The notes under the pieces are model-generated. The model saw nothing but the letters and a program-made list of their open reading frames with translations, did no database searches and was not told where the DNA came from. A stretch of DNA of 64,000 bases from Nemertoderma westbladi (lineage: Eukaryota; Xenacoelomorpha; Nemertodermatida; Nemertodermatidae), in the NCBI GenBank assembly GCA_032718475.1, contig JAUCBJ010009076.1:17754-81753 (forward strand). The letters run 5' to 3'. Numbering within the stretch: the first letter of the stretch is position 1; every line of letters begins with the position of its first letter. The translations under genes and the position numbers were made by a program. This document shows, in pieces, positions 33,405 to 45,709 of the stretch.

Positions 33405-36400
33405 TTGTATCTCTCTCTACAGAGTTCCATCAAAGTAAAGTTCCGTTGTATCTCTACAGAGTTCCATCAAAGTAAGTTCCGTTGTATCTCTACAAAGTTC
33501 CATCAAAGTAAGTTCCGTTGTATCTCTACAGAGTTCCATCACAGTAAGTTCCGTTGTATCTCTACAGAGTTCCATCAAAGTAAGTTCCGTTGTATCTCTA
33601 CAGAGTTCCATCAAAGTAAGTTCCGTTGTATCTCTCTCTACAGAGTTCCATCAAAGTAAGTTCCGTTGTATCTCTACAGAGTTCCATCAAAGTAAGTTCC
33701 GTTGTATCTCTACAGAGTTCCATCAAAGTAAGTTCCGTTGTATCTCTACAGAGTTCCATCAAAGTAAGTTCCGTTGTATCTCTCTCTACAGAGTTCCATC
33801 AAAGTAAGTTCCATTGTATCTCTACAGAGTTCCATCAAAGTAAGTTCCGTTGTATCTCTACAGAGTTCCATCGAAGTAAGTTCTGTTGTATCTCTACAGA
33901 GTCCCGTCAAAGTAAGTTCCGTTGTATCTCTACAGAGTTCCGTCAAAGTAAATTCCGTTGTATCTCTACAGAGTTCCATCAAAGTAAGTTCCGTTGTATC
34001 TCTCTCTACAGAGTTCCATCAAAGTAAGTTCCGTTGTATCTCTACAGAGTTCCATCAAAGTAAGTTCCGTTGTATCTCTACAGAGTTCCATCAAAGTAAG
34101 TTCCGTTGTATCTATACAGAGTCCCTTCAAAGTAAGTTCCGTTGTATCTCTACAGAGTTCCATCAAAGTAAGTTCCGTTGTATCTCTACAGAGTTCCGTC
34201 AAAGTAAATTCCGTTGTATCTCTCTCTACAGAGTTCCATCAATGTAAGTTCCGTTTTATCTCTACAGATTTCCATCAAAGTAAGTTCCGTTGTATCTCTC
34301 TCTACAGAGTTCCATCAAAGTAAGTTCCGTTGTATCTCTACAGAGTTCCATCAAAGTAAGTTCCGTTGTATCTCTACAGAGTTCCATCAAAGTAAGTTCC
34401 GTTGTATCTCTACAGAGTTCCATCAAAGTAAGTTCCGTTGTATCTCTACAGAGTTCCATCAAAGTAAGTTCCGTTGTATCTCTACAGAGTTCCATCGAAG
34501 TAAGTTCTGTTGTATCTCTACAGAGTCCCGTCAAAGTAAGTTCCGTTGTATCTCTACAGAGTTCCGTCAAAGTAAATTCCGTTGTATCTCTACAGAGTTC
34601 CATCAAAGTAAGTTCCATTGTATCTCTCTCTACAGAGTTCCATCAAAGTAAGTTCCGTTGTATCTCTACAGAGTTCCATCAAAGTAAGTTCCGTTGTATC
34701 TCTACAGAGTTCCATCAAAGTAAGTTCCGTTGTATCTCTACAGAGTTCCATCAAAGTAAGTTCCGTTGTATCTCTACAGAGTTCCATCAAAGTAAGTTCC
34801 GTTGTATCTCTACAGAGGTCCATCAAAGTAAGTTCCGTTGTATCTCTACAGAGTCCCGTCAAAGTAAGTTCCGTTGTATCTCTACAGAGTTCCATCAAAG
34901 TAAGTTCCGTTGTATCTCTACAGAGTTCCATCAAAGTAAGTTCTGTTGTATCTCTACAGAGTTCCATCAAAGTAAGTTCCGTTGTATCTCTACAGAGTCC
35001 CGTCAAAGTAAGTTCCGTTGTATTTCTACAGAGTTCCATCAAAGTAAGTTCCGTTGTATCTCTACAGAGTTCCATCAAAGTAAGTTCCGTTGTATCTCTC
35101 TCTACAGAGTTCCATCAAAGTAAGTTCCGTTGTATCTCTACAGAGTTCCTTCAAAGTAAGTTCCGTTGTATCTCAACAGAGTTCCATCAAAGTAAGTTTC
35201 GTTGTATCTCTACAGAGTTCCATCAAAGTAAGTTCCGTTGTACTCTCTCTACAGAGTTCCATCAAAGTAAGTTCCGTTGTATCTCTACAGAGTTCCATCA
35301 AAGTAAGTTCCGTTGTATCTCTACAGAGTTCCATCAAAGTAAGTTCCGTTGTATCTCTACAGAGTTCCATCAAAGTAAGTTCCGTTGTATCTCTACAGAA
35401 TTCCATCAAAGTAAGTTCCGTTGTATCTCTACAGAGTCCCGTCAAAGTAAATTCCGAAGTTCCGTTGTATCTCTACAGAGTTCCATCAAAGTAAGTTCCG
35501 TTGTATCTCTGCAGAGTCCCGTCAAAGTAAATTCCGTTGTATCTCTACAGAGTCCCGTCAAAGTAAGTTCCGTTGTATCTCTACAGAGTTCCATCAAAGT
35601 AAGTTCCGTTGTATCTATACAGAGTCCCTTCAAAGTAAGTTCCGTTGTATCTCTACAGAGTCCCGTCAAAATAAATTCCGTTGTATCTCTCTCTACAGAG
35701 TTACATCAAAGTAAGTTCCGTTGTATCTCTACAGAGTTCCATCAAAGTAAGTTCCGTTGTATCTCTACAGAGTCCCGTCAAAGTAAATTCCGATGTATCT
35801 CTACAGAGTTCCATCAAAGTAAGTTCCGTTGTATCTCTACATAGTCCCGTCAAAGTAAATTCCGATGTATCTCTACAGAGTTCCATCAGAGTAAGTTCCG
35901 TTGTATCTCTACAGAGTTCCGTCAAAGTAAATTCCGTTGTATCTCTCTCTACAGAGTTCCATCAAAGTAAGTTCCGTTGTATCTCTACAGAGTTCCATCA
36001 AAGTAAGTTCCGTTGTATCTCTACAGAGTCCCGTCAAAGTAAATTCCGTTGTATCTCTACAGAGTCCCGTCAAAGTAAGTTCCGTTGTATCTCTACAGAG
36101 TTCCATCAAAGTAAGTTCCGTTGTATCTATACAGAGTCCCTTCAAAGTAAGTTCCGTTGTATCTCTACAGAGTCCCGTCAAAATAAATTCCGTTGTATCT
36201 CTCTCTACAGAGTTCCATCAAAGTAAGTTCCGTTGTATCTCTACAGAGTTCCATCAAAGTAAGTTCCGTTGTATCTCTACAGAGTCCCGTCAAAGTAAAT
36301 TCCGATGTATCTCTACAGAGTTCCATCAAAGTAAGTTCCGTTGTATCTCTACATAGTCCCGTCAAAGTAAATTCCGATGTATCTCTACAGAGTTCCATCA

Positions 36401-39400
36401 GAGTAAGTTCCGTTGTATCTCTACAGAGTTCCATCAAAGTAAATTCCGTTGTATCTCTACAGAGTTCCATCAAAGTAAGTTCCGTTGTATCTCTACAGAG
36501 TCCCGTGAAAGTAAATTCCGATGTATCTCTACAGAGTTCCATCAAAGTAAGTTCCGTTGTATCTCTACAGAGTCCCGTCAAAGTAAATTCCGATGTATCT
36601 CTACAGAGTTCCATCAAAGTAAGTTCCGTTGTATCTCTACAGAGTTCCATCAAAGTAAATTCCGTTGTATCTCTACAGAGTTCCATCAAAGTAAGTTCCG
36701 TTGTATCTCTACAGAGTCCCGTCAAAGTAAATTCCGATGTATCTCTACAGAGTTCCATCAAAGAAAGTTCCGTTGTATCTCTACAGAGTCCCGTCAAAGT
36801 AAATTCCGATGTATCTCTACAGAGTTCCATCAAAGTAAGTTCCGTTGTATCTCTACAGAGTTCCATCAAAGTAAATTCCGTTGTATCTCTACAGAGTCCC
36901 GTCAAAGTAAATTCCGTTGTATCTCTACAGAGTTCCATCAAAGTAAATTCCGTTGTATCTCTACAGAGTTCCATCAAAGTAAGTTCCGTTGTATCTCTAC
37001 AGAGTTCCATCAAAATAAGTTCCGTTGTATCTATACAGAGTCCCTTCAAAGTAAGTTCCGTTGTATCTCTACAGAGTTCCATCAAAGTAAGTTCCGTTGT
37101 ATCTCTACAGAGTTCCGTCAAAGTAAATTCCGTTGTATCTCTCTCTACAGAGTTCCATCAAAGTAAGTTCCGTTGTATCTCTACAGAGTTCCATCAAAGT
37201 AAGTTCCGTTGTATCTCTACAGAGTTCCGTCAAAGTAAGTTCCGTTGTATCTCTCTCTACAGAGTTCCATCAAAGTAAAGTTCCGTTGTATCTCTACAGA
37301 GTTCCATCAAAGTAAGTTCCGTTGTATCTCTACAAAGTTCCATCAATGTAAGTTCCGTTGTATCTCTACAGAGTTCCATCACAGTAAGTTCCGTTGTATC
37401 TCTACAGAGTTCCATCAAAGTAAGTTCCGTTGTATCTCTACAGAGTTCCATCAAAGTAAGTTCCGTTGTATCTCTCTCTACAGAGTTCCATCAAAGTAAG
37501 TTCCGTTGTATCTCTACAGAGTTCCATCAAAGTAAGTTCCGTTGTATCTCTACAGAGTTCCATCAAAGTAAGTTCCGTTGTATCTCTACAGAGTTCCATC
37601 AAAGTAAGTTCCGTTGTATCTCTCTCTACAGAGTTCCATCAAAGTAAGTTCCATTGTATCTCTACAGAGTTCCATCAAAGTAAGTTCCGTTGTATCTCTA
37701 CAGAGTTCAATCGAAGTAAGTTCTGTTGTATCTCTACAGAGTCCCGTCAAAGTAAGTTCAGTTGTATCTCTACAGAGTTCCGTCAAAGTAAATTCCGTTG
37801 TATCTCTACAGAGTTCCATCAAAGTAAGTTCCGTTGTATCTCTCTCTACAGAGTTCCATCAAAGTAAGTTCCGTTGTATCTCTACAGAGTTCCATCAAAG
37901 TAAGTTCCGTTGTATCTCTACAGAGTTCCATCAAAGTAAGTTCCGTTGTATCTATACAGAGTCCCTTCAAAGTAAGTTCCGTTGTATCTCTACAGAGTTC
38001 CATCAAAGTAAGTTCCGTTGTATCTCTACAGAGTTCCGTCAAAGTAAATTCCGTTGTATCTCTCTCTACAGAGTTCCATCAATGTAAGTTCCGTTTTATC
38101 TCTACAGATTTCCATCAAAGTAAGTTCCGTTGTATCTCTCTCTACAGAGTTCCATCAAAGTAAGTTCCGTTGTATCTCTACAGAGTTCCATCAAAGTAAG
38201 TTCCGTTGTATCTCTACAGAGTTCCATCAAAGTAAGTTCCGTTGTATCTCTACAGAGTTCCATCAAAGTAAGTTCCGTTGTATCTCTACAGAGTTCCATC
38301 AAAGTAAGTTCCGTTGTATCTCTACAGAGTTCCATCGAAGTAAGTTCTGTTGTATCTCTACAGAGTCCCGTCAAAGTAAGTTCCGTTGTATCTCTACAGA
38401 GTTCCGTCAAAGTAAATTCCGTTGTATCTCTACAGAGTTCCATCAAAGTAAGTTCCATTGTATCTCTCTCTACAGAGTTCCATCAAAGTAAGTTCCGTTG
38501 TATCTCTACAGAGTTCCATCAAAGTAAGTTCCGTTGTATCTCTACAGAGTTCCATCAAAGTAAGTTCCGTTGTATCTCTACAGAGTTCCATCAAAGTAAG
38601 TTCCGTTGTATCTCTACAGAGTTCCATCAAAGTAAGTTCCGTTGTATCTCTACAGAGTTCCATCAAAGTAAGTTCCGTTGTATCTCTACAGAGTCCCGTC
38701 AAAGTAAGTTCCGTTGTATCTCTACAGAGTTCCATCAAAGTAAGTTCCGTTGTATCTCTACCGAGTTCCATCAAAGTAAGTTCCGTTGTATCTCTACAGA
38801 GTTCCATCAAAGTAAGTTCCGTTGTATCTCTACAGAGTCCCGTCAAAGTAAGTTCCGTTGTATTTCTACAGAGTTCCATCAAAGTAAGTTCCGTTGTATC
38901 TCTACAGAGTTCCATCAAAGTAAGTTCCGTTGTATCTCTTTCTACAGAGTTCCATCAAAGTAAGTTCCGTTGTATCTCTACAGAGTTCCTTCAAAGTAAG
39001 TTCCGTTGTATCTCAACAGAGTTCCATCAAAGTAAGTTTCGTTGTATCTCTACAGAGTTCCATCAAAGTAAGTTCCGTTGTACTCTCTCTACAGAGTTCC
39101 ATCAAAGTAAGTTCCGTTGTATCTCTACAGAGTTCCATCAAAGTAAGTTCCGTTGTATCTCTACAGAGTTCCATCAAAGTAAGTTCCGTTGTATCTCTAC
39201 AGAGTTCCATCAAAGTAAGTTCCGTTGTATCTCTACAGAATTCCATCAAAGTAAGTTCCGTTGTATCTCTACAGAGTCCCGTCAAAGTAAATTCCGAAGT
39301 TCCGTTGTATCTCTACAGAGTTCCATCAAAGTAAGTTCCGTTGTATCTCTGCAGAGTCCCGTCAAAGTAAATTCCGTTGTATCTCTACAGAGTCCCGTCA

Positions 39401-42400
39401 AAGTAAGTTCCGTTGTATCTCTACAGGGTTCCATCAAAGTAAGTTCCGTTGTATCTATACAGAGTCCCTTCAAAGTAAGTTCCGTTGTATCTCTACAGAG
39501 TCCCGTCAAAATAAATTCCGTTGTATCTCTCTCTACAGAGTTCCATCAAAGTAAGTTCCGTTGTATCTCTACAGAGTTCCATCAAAGTAAGTTCCGTTGT
39601 ATCTATACAGAGTCCCGTCAAAGTAAATTCCGATGTATCTCTACAGAGTTCCATCAAAGTAAGTTCCGTTGTATCTCTACATAGTCCCGTCAAAGTAAAT
39701 TACGATGTATCTCCACAGAGTTCCATCAGAGTAAGTTCCGTTGTATCTCTACAGAGTTCCATCAAAGTAAATTCCGTTGTATCTCTACAGAGTTCCATCA
39801 AAGTAAGTTCCGTTGTATCTCTACAGAGTCCCGTGAAAGTAAATTCCGATGTATCTCTACAGAGTTCCATCAAAGTAAGTTCCGTTGTATCTCTACAGAG
39901 TCCCGTCAAAGTAAATTCCGATGTATCTCTACAGAGTTCCATCAAAGTAAGTTCCGTTGTATCTCTACAGAGTTCCATCAAAGTAAATTCCGTTGTATCT
40001 CTACAGAGTTCCATCAAAGTAAGTTCCGTTGTATCTCTACAGAGTCCCGTCAAAGTAAATTCCGATGTATCTCTACAGAGTTCCATCAAAGAAAGTTCCG
40101 TTGTATCTCTACAGAGTCCCGTCAAAGTAAATTCCGATGTATCTCTACAGAGTTCCATCAAAGTAAGTTCCGTTGTATCTCTACAGAGTTCCATCAAAGT
40201 AAATTCCGTTGTATCTCTACAGAGTCCCGTCAAAGTAAATTCCGTTGTATCTCTACAGAGTTCCATCAAAGTAAATTCCGTTGTATCTCTACAGAGTCCC
40301 GTCAAAGTAAATTCCGTTGTATCTCTACAGAGTCCCGTCAAAGTAAGTTCCGTTGTATCTCTACAGAGTCCCGTCAAAGTAAGTTCCGTTGTATCTCTAC
40401 AGAGTTCCATCAAAGTAAGTTCCGTTGTATCTATACAGAGTCCCTTCAAAGTAAGTTCCGTTGTATCTCTACAGAGTTCCATCAAAGTAAGTTCCGTTGT
40501 ATCTCTACAGAGTTCCGTCAAAGTAAATTCCGTTGTATCTCTCTCTACAGAGTTCCATCAAAGTAAGTTCCGTTGTATCTCTACAGAGTTCCATCAAAGT
40601 AAGTTCCGTTGTATCTCTACAGAGTTCCGTCAAAGTAAGTTCCGTTGTATCTCTCTCTACAGAGTTCCATCAAAGTAAAGTTCCGTTGTATCTCTACAGA
40701 GTTCCATCAAAGTAAGTTCCGTTGTATCTCTACAAAGTTCCATCAATGTAAGTTCCGTTGTATCTCTACAGAGTTCCATCACAGTAAGTTCCGTTGTATC
40801 TCTACAGAGTTCCATCAAAGTAAGTTCCGTTGTATCTCTACAGAGTTCCATCAAAGTAAGTTCCGTTGTATCTCTCTCTACAGAGTTCCATCAAAGTAAG
40901 TTCCGTTGTATCTCTACAGAGTTCCATCAAAGTAAGTTCCGTTGTATCTCTACAGAGTTCCATCAAAGTAAGTTCCGTTGTATCTCTACAGAGTTCCATC
41001 AAAGTAAGTTCCGTTGTATCTCTCTCTACAGAGTTCCATCAAAGTAAGTTCCATTGTATCTCTACAGAGTTCCATCAAAGTAAGTTCCGTTGTATCTCTA
41101 CAGAGTTCCATCGAAGTAAGTTCTGTTGTATCTCTACAGAGTCCCGTCAAAGTAAGTTCAGTTGTATCTCTACAGAGTTCCGTCAAAGTAAATTCCGTTG
41201 TATCTCTACAGAGTTCCATCAAAGTAAGTTCCGTTGTATCTCTCTCTACAGAGTTCCATCAAAGTAAGTTCCGTTGTATCTCTACAGAGTTCCATCAAAG
41301 TAAGTTCCGTTGTATCTCTACAGAGTTCCATCAAAGTAAGTTCCGTTGTATCTATACAGAGTCCCTTCAAAGTAAGTTCCGTTGTATCTCTACAGAGTTC
41401 CATCAAAGTAAGTTCCGTTGTATCTCTACAGAGTTCCGTCAAAGTAAATTCCGTTGTATCTCTCTCTACAGAGTTCCATCAATGTAAGTTCCGTTTTATC
41501 TCTACAGATTTCCATCAAAGTAAGTTCCGTTGTATCTCTCTCTACAGAGTTCCATCAAAGTAAGTTCCGTTGTATCTCTACAGAGTTCCATCAAAGTAAG
41601 TTCCGTTGTATCTCTACAGAGTTCCATCAAAGTAAGTTCCGTTGTATCTCTACAGAGTTCCATCAAAGTAAGTTCCGTTGTATCTCTACAGAGTTCCATC
41701 AAAGTAAGTTCCGTTGTATCTCTACAGAGTTCCATCGAAGTAAGTTCTGTTGTATCTCTACAGAGTCCCGTCAAAGTAAGTTCCGTTGTATCTCTACAGA
41801 GTTCCGTCAAAGTAAATTCCGTTGTATCTCTACAGAGTTCCATCAAAGTAAGTTCCATTGTATCTCTCTCTACAGAGTTCCATCAAAGTAAGTTCCGTTG
41901 TATCTCTACAGAGTTCCATCAAAGTAAGTTCCGTTGTATCTCTACAGAGTTCCATCAAAGTAAGTTCCGTTGTATCTCTACAGAGTTCCATCAAAGTAAG
42001 TTCCGTTGTATCTCTACAGAGTTCCATCAAAGTAAGTTCCGTTGTATCTCTACAGAGTTCCATCAAAGTAAGTTCCGTTGTATCTCTACAGAGTCCCGTC
42101 AAAGTAAGTTCCGTTGTATCTCTACAGAGTTCCATCAAAGTAAGTTCCGTTGTATCTCTACCGAGTTCCATCAAAGTAAGTTCCGTTGTATCTCTACAGA
42201 GTTCCATCAAAGTAAGTTCCGTTGTATCTCTACAGAGTCCCGTCAAAGTAAGTTCCGTTGTATTTCTACAGAGTTCCATCAAAGTAAGTTCCGTTGTATC
42301 TCTACAGAGTTCCATCAAAGTAAGTTCCGTTGTATCTCTTTCTACAGAGTTCCATCAAAGTAAGTTCCGTTGTATCTCTACAGAGTTCCTTCAAAGTAAG

Positions 42401-44300
42401 TTCCGTTGTATCTCAACAGAGTTCCATCAAAGTAAGTTTCGTTGTATCTCTACAGAGTTCCATCAAAGTAAGTTCCGTTGTACTCTCTCTACAGAGTTCC
42501 ATCAAAGTAAGTTCCGTTGTATCTCTACAGAGTTCCATCAAAGTAAGTTCCGTTGTATCTCTACAGAGTTCCATCAAAGTAAGTTCCGTTGTATCTCTAC
42601 AGAGTTCCATCAAAGTAAGTTCCGTTGTATCTCTACAGAATTCCATCAAAGTAAGTTCCGTTGTATCTCTACAGAGTCCCGTCAAAGTAAATTCCGAAGT
42701 TCCGTTGTATCTCTACAGAGTTCCATCAAAGTAAGTTCCGTTGTATCTCTGCAGAGTCCCGTCAAAGTAAATTCCGTTGTATCTCTACAGAGTCCCGTCA
42801 AAGTAAGTTCCGTTGTATCTCTACAGAGTTCCATCAAAGTAAGTTCCGTTGTATCTATACAGAGTCCCTTCAAAGTAAGTTCCGTTGTATCTCTACAGAG
42901 TCCCGTCAAAATAAATTCCGTTGCATCTCTCTCTACAGAGTTCCATCAAAGTAAGTTCCGTTGTATCTCTACAGAGTTCCATCAAAGTAAGTTCCGTTGT
43001 ATCTCTACAGAGTCCCGTCAAAGTAAATTCCGATGTATCTCTACAGAGTTCCATCAAAGTAAGTTCCGTTGTATCTCTACATAGTCCCGTCAAAGTAAAT
43101 TCCGATGTATCTCTACAGAGTTCCATCAGAGTAAGTTCCGTTGTATCTCTACAGAGTTCCATCAAAGTAAATTCCGTTGTATCTCTACAGAGTTCCATCA
43201 AAGTAAGTTCCGTTGTATCTCTACAGAGTCCCGTGAAAGTAAATTCCGATGTATCTCTACAGAGTTCCATCAAAGTAAGTTCCGTTGTATCTCTACAGAG
43301 TCCCGTCAAAGTAAATTCCGATGTATCTCTACAGAGTTCCATCAAAGTAAGTTCCGTTGTATCTCTACAGAGTTCCATCAAAGTAAATTCCGTTGTATCT
43401 CTACAGAGTTCCATCAAAGTAAGTTCCGTTGTATCTCTACAGAGTCCCGTCAAAGTAAATTCCGATGTATCTCTACAGAGTTCCATCAAAGAAAGTTCCG
43501 TTGTATCTCTACAGAGTCCCGTCAAAGTAAATTCCGATGTATCTCTACAGAGTTCCATCAAAGTAAGTTCCGTTGTATCTCTACAGAGTTCCATCAAAGT
43601 AAATTCCGTTGTATCTCTACAGAGTCCCGTCAAAGTAAATTCCGTTGTATCTCTACAGAGTTCCATCAAAGTAAATTCCGTTGTATCTCTACAGAGTCCC
43701 GTCAAAGTAAATTCCGTTGTATCTCTACAGAGTCCCGTCAAAGTAAGTTCCGTTGTATCTCTACAGAGTCCCGTCAAAGTAAGTTCCGTTGTATCTCTAC
43801 AGAGTTCCATCAAAGTAAGTTCCGTTGTATCTATACAGAGTCCCTTCAAAGTAAGTTCCGTTGTATCTCTACAGAGTTCCATCAAAGTAAGTTCCGTTGT
43901 ATCTCTACAGAGTTCCGTCAAAGTAAATTCCGTTGTATCTCTCTCTACAGAGTTCCATCAAAGTAAGTTCCGTTGTATCTCTACAGAGTTCCATCAAAGT
44001 AAGTTCCGTTGTATCTCTACAGAGTTCCGTCAAAGTAAGTTCCGTTGTATCTCTCTCTACAGAGTTCCATCAAAGTAAAGTCCCGTTGTATCTCTACAGA
44101 GTTCCATCAAAGTAAGTTCCGTTGTATCTCTACAAAGTTCCATCAATGTAAGTTCCGTTGTATCTCTACAGAGTTCCATCACAGTAAGTTCCGTTGTATC
44201 TCTACAGAGTTCCATCAAAGTAAGTTCCGTTGTATCTCTACAGAGTTCCATCAAAGTAAGTTCCGTTGTATCTCTCTCTACAGAGTTCCATCAAAGTAAG
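33405..44300 (+). repeat. Higher-order repeats of ~3.4-3.8 kb inside the 36-bp array
   Basis: The 37-bp marker unit (GTAAAGTTCC) and the ordered series of variants after it recur at about 33435, 37275, 40675 and 44075, spacings of 3840, 3400 and 3400 bp. The 37.3-40.6 kb and 40.7-44.0 kb blocks appear almost base-identical. A separate 3220-bp duplication links about 47190 with 50410. This indicates recent unequal exchange or segmental duplication, or assembly collapse/expansion. Confidence 0.85.
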
Positions 44301-45609
44301 TTCCGTTGTATCTCTACAGAGTTCCATCAAAGTAAGTTCCGTTGTATCTCTACAGAGTTCCATCAAAGTAAGTTCCGTTGTATCTCTACAGAGTTCCATC
44401 AAAGTAAGTTCCGTTGTATCTCTCTCTACAGAGTTCCATCAAAGTAAGTTCCATTGTATCTCTACAGAGTTCCATCAAAGTAAGTTCCGTTGTATCTCTA
44501 CAGAGTCCCTTCAAAGTAAGTTCCGTTGTATCTCTACAGAGTTCCATCAAAGTAAGTTCCGTTGTATCTCTACAGAGTTCCGTCAAAGTAAATTCCGTTG
44601 TATCTCTACAGAGTTCCGTCAAAGTAAATTCCGTTGTATCTCTACAGAGTTCCATCAAAGTAAGTTCCGTTGTATCTCTCTCTACAGAGTTCCATCAAAG
44701 TAAGTTCCGTTGTATCTCTACAGAGTTCCATCAAAGTAAGTTCCGTTGTATCTCTACAGAGTTCCATCAAAGTAAGTTCCGTTGTATCTATACAGAGTCC
44801 CTTCAAAGTAAGTTCCGTTGTATCTCTACAGAGTTCCATCAAAGTAAGTTCCGTTGTATCTCTACAGAGTTCCGTCAAAGTAAATTCCGTTGTATCTCTC
44901 TCTACAGAGTTCCATCAAAGTAAGTTCCGTTGTATCTCTACAGAGTTCCATCAAAGTAAGTTCCGTTGTATCTCTACAGAGTTCCGTCAAAGTAAGTTCC
45001 GTTGTATCTCTCTCTACAGAGTTCCATCAAAGTAAAGTCCCGTTGTATCTCTACAGAGTTCCATCAAAGTAAGTTCCGTTGTATCTCTACAGAGTTCCAT
45101 CAAAGTAAGTTCCGTTGTATCTCTACAGAGTTCCATCAAAGTAAGTTCCGTTGTATCTATACAGAGTCCCTTCAAAGTAAGTTCCGTTGTATCTCTACAG
45201 AGTTCCATCAAAGTAAGTTCCGTTGTATCTCTACAGAGTTCCGTCAAAGTAAATTCCGTTGTATCTCTCTCTACAGAGTTCCATCAAAGTAAGTTCCGTT
45301 GTATCTCTACAGAGTTCCATCAAAGTAAGTTCCGTTGTATCTCTACAGAGTTCCGTCAAAGTAAGTTCCGTTGTATCTCTCTCTACAGAGTTCCATCAAA
45401 GTAAAGTCCCGTTGTATCTCTACAGAGTTCCATCAAAGTAAGTTCCGTTGTATCTCTACAAAGTTCCATCAATGTAAGTTCCGTTGTATCTCTACAGAGT
45501 TCCATCACAGTAAGTTCCGTTGTATCTCTACAGAGTTCCATCAAAGTAAGTTCCGTTGTATCTCTACAGAGTTCCATCAAAGTAAGTTCCGTTGTATCTC
45601 TCTCTACAG

Positions 45610-45709
45610 NNNNNNNNNNNNNNNNNNNNNNNNNNNNNNNNNNNNNNNNNNNNNNNNNNNNNNNNNNNNNNNNNNNNNNNNNNNNNNNNNNNNNNNNNNN
45701 NNNNNNNNN
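45610..45709. other. Assembly gap (100 N)
   Basis: Exactly 100 N bases within the array, a conventional placeholder; the true length is unknown. The sequence on both sides is the same minisatellite, so the array's real size is not fixed by this assembly. Confidence 0.99.
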
